Below, piece after piece: positions 17,852 through 30,080 of a DNA stretch of 64,000 nucleotides; the first letter of the stretch is position 1, and every line of letters begins with the position of its first letter. The stretch comes from Marinilongibacter aquaticus (GTDB taxonomy: Bacteria > Bacteroidota > Bacteroidia > Cytophagales > Spirosomataceae), in the NCBI RefSeq assembly GCF_020149935.1, contig NZ_CP083757.1, forward strand, positions 4,489,501 to 4,553,500, read 5' to 3'. The notes beneath the pieces are model-generated. The model was not told the origin of the DNA, made no database searches, and saw nothing but the letters and a program-made list of their open reading frames with translations. Position numbers and translations under genes: made by a program.

Positions 17852-19999
17852 ATGAACAAAACCTTTTCGTTTGGGCTTTACTTTCTGTTGGCCCTTAATG
17901 CTTGTCTATTGCTTCTTGCGGCATTTTCAGGAGATATGGCTGTGCCTTTGTGGATGAAGCCCATTGGCCGTATGCACCCTTTGATACTGCACTTGCCCAT
18001 AGGTTTTTTCGTGCTTTCCATCTTGCTTTTTTTCTATCGTCGTGAACTCACCGACGAGGTTTATCACAGATTGCAAAGGTTTATCTGGTTTTTCGTGGCT
18101 TTTTCGGCTGTTTCTTCCGCTCTGTTTGGCATTTTGCTGAATGCAGAAGGCGGATATACTGGAGCCAGTTTGATTTGGCACAAATGGCTGGGCGTGCTTT
18201 TCAGTTTATTTACTTTGGGGGCCTTCTTGGGTTTGAAACGGTTTGAAAATCGAGTTGTATTTCAAAAGTGTGTGTTGTTTGGCGGATTGGCTCTGGTGGC
18301 CTTCACGGGGCATTTTGGAGCAAACCTTACCCATGGAGAAGGTTTTGTGCTTGAACCCTTGCAAGCGAATAAGAAATTGGAAATTACACCCGAATCGAAC
18401 TTGTACGAAGTGGCCATCGTGCCGATTTTTGAGGCAAAATGTGTGGCTTGTCACAACGATAAAAAGAGAAAAGGGCAGTTGGATATGTCGCAAGTGGAAG
18501 CTTTGATGAAAGGCGGAAAGAACGGCCCGATTTGGCAAGCGGGAAATGCCTTGAAAAGCCACTTGATTGAAATGGCCAAACTGCCTTTGGAAGACAAAAA
18601 GCATATGCCGCCAAAAGGCAAACCGCAACTTACGGCGGAAGAAATTGCCTTGATTTCCGATTGGATTAATGCTGGGGCTGATTTGAAAAAGTCTATTGCC
18701 GCCTATGCCGACAGCTCTTCTTTGAAGAAAATGCTTTTGGCAAGAATGGAATCAAAAAAGGAAAAGAATTATACTTTTTCGGCCCTTTCGGAAAGTGATA
18801 TCGAAGAGCTGAACACACCGTTTTGCTCGGTTTTCCCTTTGGCCGATGGTTCTCCGGCATTGGAGGCAGAGTTCTATGTCAGTCAGAAGTACGAGCCAAA
18901 AACCTTGGAGAATTTGAGCAATGCGAAAAAGCAATTGGTTAGTTTGAGTTTGGATAAAATGCCCGTAACCGATGCCGAGCTTTCGTCGCTCTCGAAATTT
19001 GAAAACTTGGAAAGGTTGAATTTGAACGGAACCAAGCTTACAAAGGAAGGCCTGAAACACCTGTATGATTTGAAAAACCTCGAGGAGCTTTCATTGGCTC
19101 TCACGAAAATGGACAAACAGGCTGTGCAAAAACTGGTTGAAAAACTGCCGAATTTGAAACACCTCTATTTGTGGGAAACCGGTTTGACAGAGAAGGATAT
19201 GCTGACTTTGCAAGAGGACTTTCCGGCATTAAATATAGACAGAGGGTACAAACCGAACGCGGAGGAAAAGTTACAATTGAATCCGCCTACTTTAGAAAAT
19301 AAAAATTTTGTGTTCAACGGCGGTTTAGAATTGAAGCTTTCGCATGTACTTCCTGGTGTGAAAATTCATTATACTTTGGATGGCTCTGAGCCCGACACCT
19401 TGAGCTCGCCCATATATACCAAACCCATTCCTATGGATAGTAGTTTTGTGGTGAAAGCTGTGGCCGAAAAGGAAGGCTGGTGGGCCAGTAATTCGGTTTC
19501 GGGATCATTTCTGGCTTCTGGTGCAAAAGCTGACACTGTTTGGCTTGGTTCACAGCCCAATCCGAAATACAAGGGCTCGGGTGCGGCTGGTCTGATCGAT
19601 TTGAAATTGGGCGATGCCAGCAGTTTTTCGGGACCTCAGTGGCTTGGCTATCAGCAAACGGCCTGTATAGCCTATTTGCATTTTGCCAACAAACCCAATT
19701 TGCGGCAGATCAGTTTAAGCTATCTCACCAGTCCAGGTTCGCATATTTTCCCACCAGAAGCTGTTGAGCTTTACGGGAAAGAGACAAATGGGGAATGGAA
19801 AGCGATTCAGAAAATTAGGCCCATGGTCGATGTGAAAGGGTCGGGGAATATGCGGAGAAGGATCGATCTGTCTACAAAAGCTTCTGATAAATTTGAAGAG
19901 TATAAACTTGTGGTGCATCCTTTGGCTCATTTGCCTACTTGGCATCCGGATAAAGGAAAGCCAGGTTGGGTTTTTATCGATGAAATTACAGCAAATTGA
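17852..19999 (+). CDS. Membrane cytochrome c with DUF2231-like, LRR and C-terminal sugar-binding-like modules
   Basis: 715 residues of composite build. About five membrane helices within residues 8-155, including MHPLILHLPIGFFVLS (DUF2231-like, with histidines); then a PSCyt1 domain with CVACH at 197-201 and HMPPKGKPQLTAEEIALI; then leucine-rich repeats (~355-450, e.g. FENLERLNLNGTKLTKEGL); then a chitobiase C-terminal-like beta domain (IHYTLDGSEPDTLSSPIYT, ~485-545); and a discoidin-like end (~560-715). It closes the DUF1553-DUF1501 operon and could be the membrane electron acceptor for it. The role is inferred. Confidence 0.78.
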   Translation: MNKTFSFGLYFLLALNACLLLLAAFSGDMAVPLWMKPIGRMHPLILHLPIGFFVLSILLFFYRRELTDEVYHRLQRFIWFFVAFSAVSSALFGILLNAEGGYTGASLIWHKWLGVLFSLFTLGAFLGLKRFENRVVFQKCVLFGGLALVAFTGHFGANLTHGEGFVLEPLQANKKLEITPESNLYEVAIVPIFEAKCVACHNDKKRKGQLDMSQVEALMKGGKNGPIWQAGNALKSHLIEMAKLPLEDKKHMPPKGKPQLTAEEIALISDWINAGADLKKSIAAYADSSSLKKMLLARMESKKEKNYTFSALSESDIEELNTPFCSVFPLADGSPALEAEFYVSQKYEPKTLENLSNAKKQLVSLSLDKMPVTDAELSSLSKFENLERLNLNGTKLTKEGLKHLYDLKNLEELSLALTKMDKQAVQKLVEKLPNLKHLYLWETGLTEKDMLTLQEDFPALNIDRGYKPNAEEKLQLNPPTLENKNFVFNGGLELKLSHVLPGVKIHYTLDGSEPDTLSSPIYTKPIPMDSSFVVKAVAEKEGWWASNSVSGSFLASGAKADTVWLGSQPNPKYKGSGAAGLIDLKLGDASSFSGPQWLGYQQTACIAYLHFANKPNLRQISLSYLTSPGSHIFPPEAVELYGKETNGEWKAIQKIRPMVDVKGSGNMRRRIDLSTKASDKFEEYKLVVHPLAHLPTWHPDKGKPGWVFIDEITAN

Positions 20000-20004
20000 T
20001 TATG

Positions 20005-20034
20005 AAGGAGTTGGGGATGTTTCCAACTCCTTTT
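20005..20034. terminator. Bidirectional terminator
   Basis: AAGGAGTTGG / CCAACTCCTT, 10 perfect pairs with an 8-base loop, then TTTT, between converging stops at 19999 and 20033. Confidence 0.8.
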
Positions 20035-21349
20035 ATTCTTTCAAGAGGTCCACAGGTAGAATTTGATTGCTGAGCAATTGTCCGAACACTTCCCATCGCT
20101 TTTCGGCTTGCTCTGCCGTTCCGCCGTTACTTTCGATATAATTGGCGATCAAATCCTTGCCATAATTGTAATTGATCACGTAGCTACGGTATTTCTTGGT
20201 AAAAGCAATTCGCTGTTTGGCCTTTTCGGGGCTATAAAAACCGTATTTGATCAGGTATTCAATCCCTTCATTCTCGCTCATTTCTCCACTGAATAAGCCT
20301 CGAGCCACTTCATTTCCTGCATAATTGAGTTCAGAAACCAGAGCCAAAGCTTTAAAGTAGGTATCTATGCCCGTGGTGTCCAGTTCGGCCAAGGGCAAAA
20401 GTACTTCTTTGGCAAATTGTGCTTTCTTTTGGCCCAGAAACGCCAATTCGATTCCATAGTTGGCCGAGCCTTCGGCAATGAAAGATTGTGGACTGAAAAG
20501 CGGGTATAAACTGGTCTCGATATAGCCCTTTTTGTTGTAGAGATTTTCTTCGAGCAACATATTGTATACATGGTGCCCAGGATAGCTTTCGTGGCTGCCT
20601 ACATCGAGTACCCGCGAAATGTTAATCGGGTAATCGATATTGATTTGAATGAGACTCGTGTAATTTCCCTTGTACCAATTGTATCCGCTCCACGGCTTAT
20701 CGGATTCGTATTCGAGTGTGAAATTCTCATTTTCAGGAATAGGGTAATGGGCTTTTGTTTCGTTTCGGGCCTTGGCTATTGCGGTTTTGAAAACCGTATC
20801 CAGTTTGTTTTCTGGAATGACAAAACGGGCTGTTAAGTCTTGATATTTTTCTTGCAAACTGCCTTCGCCGGGTAGAATATTTTCGAGTTGATCGATAACC
20901 GCCTGAAAGTGCGAAATGTCGTATGTCGGGGCTTTGACACCAAAAAGAGCCAGCGATTCAGAATCGAAATCGGTGGTTTCTCCCGATACAATTCGAATCC
21001 TTTCTTCGGCTGCCTTAAGCTGGGCCAAAATGTACCTTGCTCTCAGCTGATGCTCAAGAATAAGGTTTTTACGGTTCATGAATTTCTCGAACTCCTTTTT
21101 CAACGAATCAGTTTTGGCCAAAAGAAAATCTTTGGGAAAACTTGCGAATTCGGGTAGATCGACGGGTTTCAGGCTGTCTGGGCCGTAATAAGCATCCACA
21201 AAATCCGAATCGTAATGGCCAATCGTCAAGCCCGTTTCTACATAGGCTGTGGCTAGTGCGTGCAGTGTTTCTTCTTCTGTGGCTTTTGGCTTGCACGCGA
21301 GGGTTATCAACAAGAGTGTTGAGAGTGAAAATAGGGTGTGTCTTGTCAT
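20033..21349 (-). CDS. DUF885-like lipoprotein peptidase
   Basis: 438 residues from ATG 21349; the longer frame to 21412 would overlap the DUF2207 gene and spoil the signal. The signal ends in a lipobox (LLLITLACKPK). The hallmark is VGSHESYPGHHVYNML, the HExxPGHH zinc-type motif of DUF885/COG4805 proteins, with IAEGSANYGIELAFLG further on carrying the likely third ligand. DUF885 proteins are considered metallopeptidases, unproven here. Encoded 56 bases downstream of the DUF2207 gene on the same strand. Confidence 0.78.
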   Translation of the reverse strand: MTRHTLFSLSTLLLITLACKPKATEEETLHALATAYVETGLTIGHYDSDFVDAYYGPDSLKPVDLPEFASFPKDFLLAKTDSLKKEFEKFMNRKNLILEHQLRARYILAQLKAAEERIRIVSGETTDFDSESLALFGVKAPTYDISHFQAVIDQLENILPGEGSLQEKYQDLTARFVIPENKLDTVFKTAIAKARNETKAHYPIPENENFTLEYESDKPWSGYNWYKGNYTSLIQINIDYPINISRVLDVGSHESYPGHHVYNMLLEENLYNKKGYIETSLYPLFSPQSFIAEGSANYGIELAFLGQKKAQFAKEVLLPLAELDTTGIDTYFKALALVSELNYAGNEVARGLFSGEMSENEGIEYLIKYGFYSPEKAKQRIAFTKKYRSYVINYNYGKDLIANYIESNGGTAEQAEKRWEVFGQLLSNQILPVDLLKE

Positions 21350-21405
21350 GAATTTCAAAATTACAATGCGAAAATAGCATTTTCTGTAGAAATGCCCCTT
21401 TCCAA

Positions 21406-23144
<1,739 letters not shown>

Positions 23145-23145
<1 letters not shown>

Positions 23146-23699
23146 TAAAACTTAACTTGCGGATTGGCTCTTTCGGCCGGGTTGTCCAATTCGAAAAATT
23201 CAGATTTCGAAAAATTGAACATATTGGCCAGTATGTTGCTGGGGAAAGAATCGATGAGAATGTTCTGATCGCGAACAGTGCCGTTGTAATAACGTCTGGA
23301 TTTCTCAATGTCCGACTCAATCGAAGAAAGCTGGTTTTGCAAATCCAAGAAATTGGTGTTCGCTTTCAATTCGGGATAGTTTTCGGCTACGGCAAAAAGG
23401 TTGACCAAAGCCCGATTCAGTTGGTTTTCGGCCATTTCTGTTTCACCCACACCACTTGCCGCTTGAGCTTGATTCCGTGCTTTTGTGACGTTTTCAAAAG
23501 TTTCTTTTTCGTGGCTTGCGTAGCCTTTTACGGTTTCTACAAGATTTGGGATTAAGTTGTAGCGTTTTTTCAATTGCACATCTATGCCGCTCCACGCTTC
23601 GGCCACCAGCGTACGCAGTTTTACCAATTTGTTGTAAATACCGATTCCGTAGAAGGCGAAGAGCAGGGCCAAGCCCAACACGATTAGCATTGCGATCAT
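23145..23699 (-). CDS. LemA family protein
   Basis: 184 residues from ATG 23699 (MIAMLIVLGLALLFAFYG, one membrane helix), preferred to an upstream ATG at 23747 because the helix then sits at the very N-terminus as in the family. YNKLVKLRTLVAEAWSGIDVQLKKRYNLIPNLVETVKGYASHE is the LemA signature, and the remainder is a helical bundle facing outward or inward with unknown polarity. Operon with DUF2207 and probably the DUF885 peptidase. Confidence 0.92.
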
Positions 23700-23775
23700 T
23701 TTTGTTTTTTGATTTTGACTAGCTAAATATACACTTTTGCTCGCCAATTTCCATTTTATCGCAGCGGCTGTTACC

Positions 23776-25089
23776 TTATTTTATTTTGAGGTTTTCCAAT
23801 TTCACGACAATCGGATTTGGCCATTTACGGTCATTGTAGATGCGTTGAGCCCGCATGACCGAGATTTCGATTCCCTCTGCATTGTTTTTGATTTGTGGGG
23901 CTGGGTCTACATCCGGGGCGTATTCCAACACTTTGCCGTTGTGGCCCAACACCGAAATCTTTGTATTGGATTGTGCCGTGAACGATTTGAGGCTAAAGTT
24001 TTTTCGCTCGCCGAACTTCCAATCGTCTTCCAAAATGAAGGCGTATACGGTTGGCGAATCTTTTTGTTTCAAAAACCACACATGGCCTTCATGGATGGTT
24101 TGCAAGGGTATTGTCTGATCAAAAGCTTCTTGATTGATAAACATCCAAAGTGAGATTTCATTTAAGGCTCCGGCTTGCTCGGGAGGGAAATTTCCCATAG
24201 CGTCGGGCCCAAAATTGAGCAAAAGATTACCGCCTTTGGCCCTTATTTCGATCAGTTCGGTAATCGCCTGTTTGGCCGATTTATAATTTTCATTCGTTGG
24301 ACGAAACTGCCATTGATCGCCAAATGTATAGCAGGCTTCCCAAGGTGAAGGAATAGGCGAATCGGGCGTTTCTTGTTCAGGTGTGGGAATTGCACCGCGG
24401 GTTACAACCACATTCGGGTCGATTTCCCAGCACACCTTGGCCAATTCTGTTTTACCGAATTGATCCAGCCCATCAAGGAAAACGAGGTCGATTTTTCCGT
24501 AATTCTTCATCAGTTCTCGCATTTGGCCTTTCACATAAGCATTGAGCTCCGGATTGTTTTGGGCTTGAGCCTCGGGCCTTGCTCTTGAAATCAAAGTGCC
24601 TTGTGTGTACAAGAAATGAAAATCATCGGGCGAAAAATACAGGCCTATGGCCAAGCCTTCTTCGCGGAAAGCATCGACAATCATTTTGGTAATGTCTTTT
24701 CCAAAAGGCGTGTGCATGATGTTGAAGTCGGTTGTTTGCGTATCGTACATACAAAAACCGTTGTGGTGTTTGGTGGTGAATACCACGTATTTCATGCCTG
24801 CCATGCGTGCGGCCTTAGCCCAAACCGATGGATCGAAATCTTTAGGGTTGAATGTTTTGGGAAGATCGTGCACATAACGATCGAGATAATCATCGGAAGC
24901 TCCCACCATGCTGTGGCTGATCACCATGCCCAATTGTACATCGAAACTCCAATGAATGAACATGCCAAAGCCCATTTCGGCAAACCACTGTTCACGTGCC
25001 GGTTTGTTCAAATTGAGCATTTGAGCTTCTTGGCCAAAGGCTGGGTTTTGCAACAAGAAGACGAAGAACAGGAGTTTGACTTTTTTCAT
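23776..25089 (-). CDS. Alpha-L-fucosidase, GH29
   Basis: 437 residues with a signal peptide ending near FGQ. Retaining exo-fucosidase fold: WFAEMGFGMFIHWS, MAGMKYVVFTTKHHNGFC (substrate-binding HH at 108-109), the nucleophile segment KIDLVFLDG (D206) and SPWEACYTFGDQW with E251 as candidate acid/base, typical of GH29 subfamily B-like sequences. It would remove terminal fucose from glycans in the periplasm. Last gene of the six-gene operon that starts at 30289, 39 bases after the SDR gene. Confidence 0.9.
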   Translation of the reverse strand: MKKVKLLFFVFLLQNPAFGQEAQMLNLNKPAREQWFAEMGFGMFIHWSFDVQLGMVISHSMVGASDDYLDRYVHDLPKTFNPKDFDPSVWAKAARMAGMKYVVFTTKHHNGFCMYDTQTTDFNIMHTPFGKDITKMIVDAFREEGLAIGLYFSPDDFHFLYTQGTLISRARPEAQAQNNPELNAYVKGQMRELMKNYGKIDLVFLDGLDQFGKTELAKVCWEIDPNVVVTRGAIPTPEQETPDSPIPSPWEACYTFGDQWQFRPTNENYKSAKQAITELIEIRAKGGNLLLNFGPDAMGNFPPEQAGALNEISLWMFINQEAFDQTIPLQTIHEGHVWFLKQKDSPTVYAFILEDDWKFGERKNFSLKSFTAQSNTKISVLGHNGKVLEYAPDVDPAPQIKNNAEGIEISVMRAQRIYNDRKWPNPIVVKLENLKIK

Positions 25090-25128
25090 GGCTGATTCAA
25101 TTTTTTAGAAAGGTAGGGCTAAAGGTAA

Positions 25129-25899
25129 TTACAATCTTGCGATCCCCATGCCACCGTCGGCAATTATCGTTTGCCCTGTAGAATAAGGGATTTGCCCTGT
25201 TGCCAAGGCGGCTACAATTTTCCCAATGTCTTCAGGCTTTCCCATGCGTTTTTCCAATACCAATCCTTCTTCGGCCATGGCCGTATATTTGCCTTTTACC
25301 TTGGCGGTCATGTCCGTTTCGATAAGGCCCGGCTGAATTTCGTATACAGGTATGTTGGATTCACTCATCCTGACGGACATGAGTTTGCTCATCATGCTCA
25401 AGCTGGCTTTGGCCATGCAGTATTCGGCCCGGTTTATCGAGGCTACGGTTGCCGAAATGGAGGTGATATTTACAATACAAGCCTCATAATCGCTTTGTTT
25501 CTGCTTTTGCTCGATCATCCAACGTGCTGCTTGTTGACTCAAAAAGAAAGTGCCCTTTTGGTTGATTTGCATCATGTAATCGAAATCGTCTTCTTCTAGG
25601 TCGAGGATGTCTTTGCGTTGGCGAGGAGCAACCCCCGCATTGTTCACGAGCACATTCAACTGCCCCCATTTTTGCTCGATTTTTTCAAGCATGACTTTGC
25701 GGTCCTCGCTTTTCGCAATGTTGCCTTGACAGTAGAGAACTTCGACTTCAAATTGGCTCAATTCCTCTAGGGCCGCATGTACATCTGTTTCGGGTCTTGT
25801 GCCGTTGATGGCCACATCGTATCCCGATGTGGCGAGAGCTTTGGCAATGCCCAGTCCAATTCCACGACTTCCGCCGGTAACCAATGCAGTTTTTCTCAT
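25129..25899 (-). CDS. SDR family oxidoreductase (FabG-like 3-ketoacyl reductase annotation)
   Basis: 256 residues from ATG 25899, which overlaps the stop of the flavoprotein gene (ATGA); the longer frame to 26016 is rejected because it lies inside that gene and adds no conserved residues. Motifs: [40 protein letters not shown] (YxxxK as YCMAK) and QPGLIETDM. Operon position between a glycosidase and a flavoprotein suggests a sugar or uronate reductase rather than fatty acid synthesis. Confidence 0.85.
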   Translation of the reverse strand: MRKTALVTGGSRGIGLGIAKALATSGYDVAINGTRPETDVHAALEELSQFEVEVLYCQGNIAKSEDRKVMLEKIEQKWGQLNVLVNNAGVAPRQRKDILDLEEDDFDYMMQINQKGTFFLSQQAARWMIEQKQKQSDYEACIVNITSISATVASINRAEYCMAKASLSMMSKLMSVRMSESNIPVYEIQPGLIETDMTAKVKGKYTAMAEEGLVLEKRMGKPEDIGKIVAALATGQIPYSTGQTIIADGGMGIARL

Positions 25900-27329
25900 T
25901 TCAATTCTTTTACTTTTTGTGCTTCGGGCATGGCTTTGTAATAGGGGTCCAAAGGAAAGCAGCCCGATAGCATGCCGTTTCGCGGTCCTGTTGTACAATC
26001 GGAAAAAGTACGGCATATTTTGTTTCTCGTCAAACTCTTTCCCAAGGCGATGTCGGCGGGCATATCGGGGTAACTCAAAACCATGCGTCCGAAACCTATG
26101 AAATCGGCTTTATGCTCGGTTAATACGGCATGGCCCACATTGGGTAGCCATTCTTGCAAATAGGAATAAGCAGAACCTATCAGGCATAAATTGGGGAATT
26201 CTGCTTTCAGTTCGGCCACAGCGGCGATCTGCCGAGCCACTCCAACCAAAGGATCTTCTGGCGGTAAATACCCGTCGGATGGCGGAAACAAAGCGGGCCG
26301 CGTAATGTGCGGATTGTAATAAGGGCTACCTGCGGTAAGGCAAACTAGTTCAATGCCCAAAGATTCGACCAAACGAAGGAATTTTTTTGTGTCTTCCAGA
26401 TTTTCACCCTGACCGTTTGAAGTGCCGCCAAATGCATGCTTGTATGCGTTTTGTGTGCTGGGTTCGCCTGTGCCGTCTTCTTGGGAAGGTTTAAAGGGTT
26501 GCCAGTCGAAAGCACTAAGGCGAATGGCCAAACCCAGGCCCGGAGCGGCTTCTTTGATGCCCTGTACAATCTCTTTCAAGAAACGTGTACGGTTTTCGAA
26601 ACTGCCGCCGTACTTTCCTTCACGATCCATGGCACTGAGAAATTCGTGGCCCAAATAGCCGTGGCAATGTTTGATGTCCACAAATTTGAATCCTGCTTTT
26701 TGTGCCAGAACAGCAGCTTGAATATAATTTTGAATCAGCTCGTCGATGTATTCGTCACTTAACAAAGGATAGTCTTCGCCTAGGCCAAACTTGTCGTTCA
26801 GTATAGGGTGAGGGTATAAAATTTTGGGTTCGAGCTTGTGCTTGTCGAAGGGTTTGCAAAAACGCCCGGAATGTGTCAATTGCAAGCCCACCAAGAAGTC
26901 GTCGGTCTGTCCAAATGCATTTTCGTGTTCTTGCATGAGCATATCGTACAAAGCTTCGAAGTCGGCGAAAGTTTCTTCGTTCAACATCAATTGGTTGGGA
27001 TTTGCACGGCCATCGGGGCGAACGGCCACGGCTTCGCAGCCAAAAAGCAATTTTGCTCCGCTTATGGCAAAATTTTTCCATCTTCTCTTTGTGTGCTCGC
27101 TCGGCCTGCCGTCGGTACTGCCGTCCCATCCTTCCATGGGCAAAATGCAAAAACGATTGCCAATGGTTTCACCCGTTTTCAGGGTATAGCTTTCCGTAAA
27201 GGGCGATCTGTCCTCTATATCGGCATGGAAGGGCATGCTGATACCCAACTCTTTCAGGTATTCCGAAAAAATTTCGGGTGTTTTCAGTTGGGCAATTCGC
27301 TTGAATTTGGGTTTGCTTTTAGTGTTCAT
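25896..27329 (-). CDS. NADH:flavin oxidoreductase, old yellow enzyme family
   Basis: 477 residues from ATG 27329. The FMN-binding TIM barrel is recognised by [49 protein letters not shown] (HxxH substrate/FMN region), AIRLSAFD, and the C-terminal [21 protein letters not shown] phosphate-binding part. Long insertions (for instance around residues 300-330) make it larger than a minimal OYE. Overlaps both neighbours by 4 bases. A reductive or isomerising step on an unsaturated sugar is a possible role in this operon; that is inference. Confidence 0.85.
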   Translation of the reverse strand: MNTKSKPKFKRIAQLKTPEIFSEYLKELGISMPFHADIEDRSPFTESYTLKTGETIGNRFCILPMEGWDGSTDGRPSEHTKRRWKNFAISGAKLLFGCEAVAVRPDGRANPNQLMLNEETFADFEALYDMLMQEHENAFGQTDDFLVGLQLTHSGRFCKPFDKHKLEPKILYPHPILNDKFGLGEDYPLLSDEYIDELIQNYIQAAVLAQKAGFKFVDIKHCHGYLGHEFLSAMDREGKYGGSFENRTRFLKEIVQGIKEAAPGLGLAIRLSAFDWQPFKPSQEDGTGEPSTQNAYKHAFGGTSNGQGENLEDTKKFLRLVESLGIELVCLTAGSPYYNPHITRPALFPPSDGYLPPEDPLVGVARQIAAVAELKAEFPNLCLIGSAYSYLQEWLPNVGHAVLTEHKADFIGFGRMVLSYPDMPADIALGKSLTRNKICRTFSDCTTGPRNGMLSGCFPLDPYYKAMPEAQKVKELK

Positions 27330-28699
27330 AGGTTGCGGTATTTTTCTAAACAATTGAAAAAGGCGTAAGGACTTTTCCCTTCCGCCAAACGGCCAATTTG
27401 AATGGCCAATTCGCGAATATGATAGTCTCCCCACATGCTGCTTTCTTCACAAGCAATCTTTTGTCCTTCAGGGATATTGTCCCAGCCGTTCGGCCAATGG
27501 TAAATGCTGTGCAACAAGATTCCTTGGTGTTCGGGATCTACAGATAAATAAGGTGCACTAAAAAGCGTGTCTGCAATACTCAGACCCGCAGAAAGGTATT
27601 TGTTGTCGTTTAGATAATTGCCTAAACGTATAAATCCTTGGGCCGCAATGGCCGATGCTGTGCTGTCTACAGGTTCGTAGGCATTGTACGGAGCGGCTGG
27701 TTTTTGGGTGTAATCTCCCAATTGATATAACTGCGGGGCACCGGTGTCCCAATAGGTGATGCCGTCCAGAGCAGAGTGGGCCATGTAGAAATCGCATGTC
27801 GCTTGGGCTCCTTTTTCTAAAATGGCGAGTACCTGACCTTTGGAAATGCCAAAATTGAACTCACTTTCGTCTATTTTTTGTACCAATTCCAATTCTTCTG
27901 CAAAGCCGCAAATGGCCCAGGCGAGTCCACGTGTCCAAGTTGTAAAACCCGAAAATCCTTGTTGGGCGTTCGGTGCACGGAAATTGCCGTCATTGGTGTT
28001 GAAAATGCATTCGTGGGCCGTTCGGCCACGCAAATCGTAATTATCCCTTCCTTCGCCATAGTACACATTGTATTTGGCAGTGGCTTGGATGTGCTGTACG
28101 CCGCGTTCGAGCAAATTGATGTTTTTGTCGTTTTCGCCTTTCAGTTTGTGCCCCAGTAAATGGCCGAGCATCAAAATACGTACCGAACGAATGGTGTCTA
28201 CGAATAAAGAGTGTGGGCCATTGAAGGAATAGATATAGCCACCCTCTTTGATGGTCGTCCAACGCGAAGCCTGAACGGCCGCACTGTTTTTGATGGCCAG
28301 TTCATAAAAATTCTTTTCCCATGCATCGAATTCGATTTGCCCTTCGAGCATGAGACGCAACAAATTGCCGTAAGTACTGATGTTGTTAAACCCGTGGTCG
28401 TGCACACCGATATGCGTGAGGTGCGGGGCCATTTGGTTCAGGGTTTTGTCTTTGCCTATGGACAAGAACTCTTCCTCTCCTGTGGCTTCAAATTGTAGAA
28501 TGGCCGATCCGTACCGGAAGCCTTCGGTCCATTCGGTCCATCCCCTCGAGGTGTATTGTCCGTTTACAGTAAAAACTGGAGCTCCTTTACTGTCGTCGTA
28601 TTTTTCTTCGATCGACCTTATTTTTTGTGCCGAGAGCTCCCAAAATTGTGTCAGTTTGGGCTGTAGATCTTTTGCTTTAAGACTGTTGTTTATTTTCAT
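27326..28699 (-). CDS. GH88-like unsaturated glucuronyl hydrolase
   Basis: 457 residues, no clear signal peptide. Alpha6/alpha6-barrel: [44 protein letters not shown] (D101), a second Asp in [13 protein letters not shown] (D168), [18 protein letters not shown] and [12 protein letters not shown]. The two Asp positions match the catalytic pair of GH88. The family hydrates 4,5-unsaturated uronic acids left by polysaccharide lyases. Overlaps the symporter gene by 23 bases and the flavoprotein by 4. GH105 is an alternative. Confidence 0.8.
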   Translation of the reverse strand: MKINNSLKAKDLQPKLTQFWELSAQKIRSIEEKYDDSKGAPVFTVNGQYTSRGWTEWTEGFRYGSAILQFEATGEEEFLSIGKDKTLNQMAPHLTHIGVHDHGFNNISTYGNLLRLMLEGQIEFDAWEKNFYELAIKNSAAVQASRWTTIKEGGYIYSFNGPHSLFVDTIRSVRILMLGHLLGHKLKGENDKNINLLERGVQHIQATAKYNVYYGEGRDNYDLRGRTAHECIFNTNDGNFRAPNAQQGFSGFTTWTRGLAWAICGFAEELELVQKIDESEFNFGISKGQVLAILEKGAQATCDFYMAHSALDGITYWDTGAPQLYQLGDYTQKPAAPYNAYEPVDSTASAIAAQGFIRLGNYLNDNKYLSAGLSIADTLFSAPYLSVDPEHQGILLHSIYHWPNGWDNIPEGQKIACEESSMWGDYHIRELAIQIGRLAEGKSPYAFFNCLEKYRNL

Positions 28700-30080
28700 G
28701 ATGCGTGCTGAAAATCAGAATGCTGCTTAGGGTTAAAAATATGTACAATATGATGTCTAAACGCCATGTGCCAAAGGCCGAGGGGATCAAACCGACTACG
28801 GAAAGAAAGAATATGAAAAAGGCCAGAGCACTGGTATAAATGAGCGTTTTCGGAGGTTTTTTGAATACGATCGCTCCAAAAATAATCGGTGAGATCATCG
28901 ATGTGCCAGTAAAACTCACTTTGGCCAAAAGGGCCAATTCATTTCCCATGATGGTTGAGAATACCAAAACAATTACGGTGAAAGCCAATAGTGAGTAGCG
29001 TGTTTTGTTCATTACCACTTTGTCTTCACCACGAAGCAGGGAGCGAATCTCTGTGCCTAAGGCAAAAATTTGGGCATTGGTTGTCGATAGGCAAGCGGCG
29101 AATAAACCCACCACAGCCAAAGCGGCAACCGGAGCGGCCTGATCGTGCAAAAGTGCCGAAGTCAGGAAATCTGAGGTGTTGGCTTCTGGGTATTGAAGTG
29201 CTCCGTAAAAACCGATAAATGCGGTGGGTAAAATCACCAATATAGCAAAGAAACCTACGGCGTAAGCCATTTTATGAACCGCTTTTAAGTCTTTCATCAC
29301 AACCAGTCGCGTAGTGAATTGAGGTTGCGACACAGGAATCAGGATAATCGAAATCAGCGAAGCGATCAAAAACTGCTTTGTAAAGAGCCCGTTTGGCCCG
29401 GGTAAACTCAATAATTCAGGATTTTGAGCTTCCAATGAAGCGAACATACCTTCAAGGCCACCCGCTTTTGACAAACAAACGGTACCGATTATCCAAATCA
29501 CAACCAAAAGAATCAAGGCTTGAATGGCATCGGAGAACACAATCGCTTTCAGTCCACCTATTTGTGCGTACACAAGCATTATGACTACCAAACCCAAAGC
29601 CCAGCCCCAAGAAGGCAGCATGCCCGGGAATGAGGCTTCGAGAAATATGGATATCCCCCGAATTTGAATGGCGACATAAGGCACAAGAAATACAAAGGCA
29701 TTGATGAAAACGAGATAACCCGCCAATCGGTTGCCAAATACTGTAGCCACCATTCCAGAAATGCCTTTGTAACCTACCAATTTGGCTTTGGCCCTTAGCT
29801 TATATGCGAACCAAAGAATGAAGAAAACCATGAAACCATCGGAAAAGGCCAGGAACAACCAAGCTCCCACGCCATGATTTCGGAAAAAATCGGGCATACC
29901 CATGAAGGTGAAAGCACTGAACAATGCGGCAGCGAAAGTAAGGAAACCCAAAAAGGCTCCAATGCTCGACCCCGCGAGCATAAATTCATCAGAGCTTCTG
30001 TTTTTCGAGTACGACTTCACAGAAGCCCATACCAAAAGCCCGAAAAAGATCAGGAAAAATACAGCTATCCAAGTGGTCAT
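28677..30080 (-). CDS. Sodium:solute symporter (SSS family)
   Basis: 467 residues, about 13 membrane helices. SVKSYSKNRSSDEFMLAGSSIGAFLGFLTFAAALFSAFTFMG is the SSS opening; GYKGISGMVATVFGNRLAGYL, QIGGLKAIVFSDAIQALI and the LAVVGLFAACLSTTNAQIFALGTEI helix are family signatures including the sodium-site region. Substrate is probably a sugar or uronate given the glycosidases behind it. Overlaps the small membrane gene by 4 bases. Confidence 0.9.
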   Translation of the reverse strand: MTTWIAVFFLIFFGLLVWASVKSYSKNRSSDEFMLAGSSIGAFLGFLTFAAALFSAFTFMGMPDFFRNHGVGAWLFLAFSDGFMVFFILWFAYKLRAKAKLVGYKGISGMVATVFGNRLAGYLVFINAFVFLVPYVAIQIRGISIFLEASFPGMLPSWGWALGLVVIMLVYAQIGGLKAIVFSDAIQALILLVVIWIIGTVCLSKAGGLEGMFASLEAQNPELLSLPGPNGLFTKQFLIASLISIILIPVSQPQFTTRLVVMKDLKAVHKMAYAVGFFAILVILPTAFIGFYGALQYPEANTSDFLTSALLHDQAAPVAALAVVGLFAACLSTTNAQIFALGTEIRSLLRGEDKVVMNKTRYSLLAFTVIVLVFSTIMGNELALLAKVSFTGTSMISPIIFGAIVFKKPPKTLIYTSALAFFIFFLSVVGLIPSAFGTWRLDIILYIFLTLSSILIFSTHHENKQQS

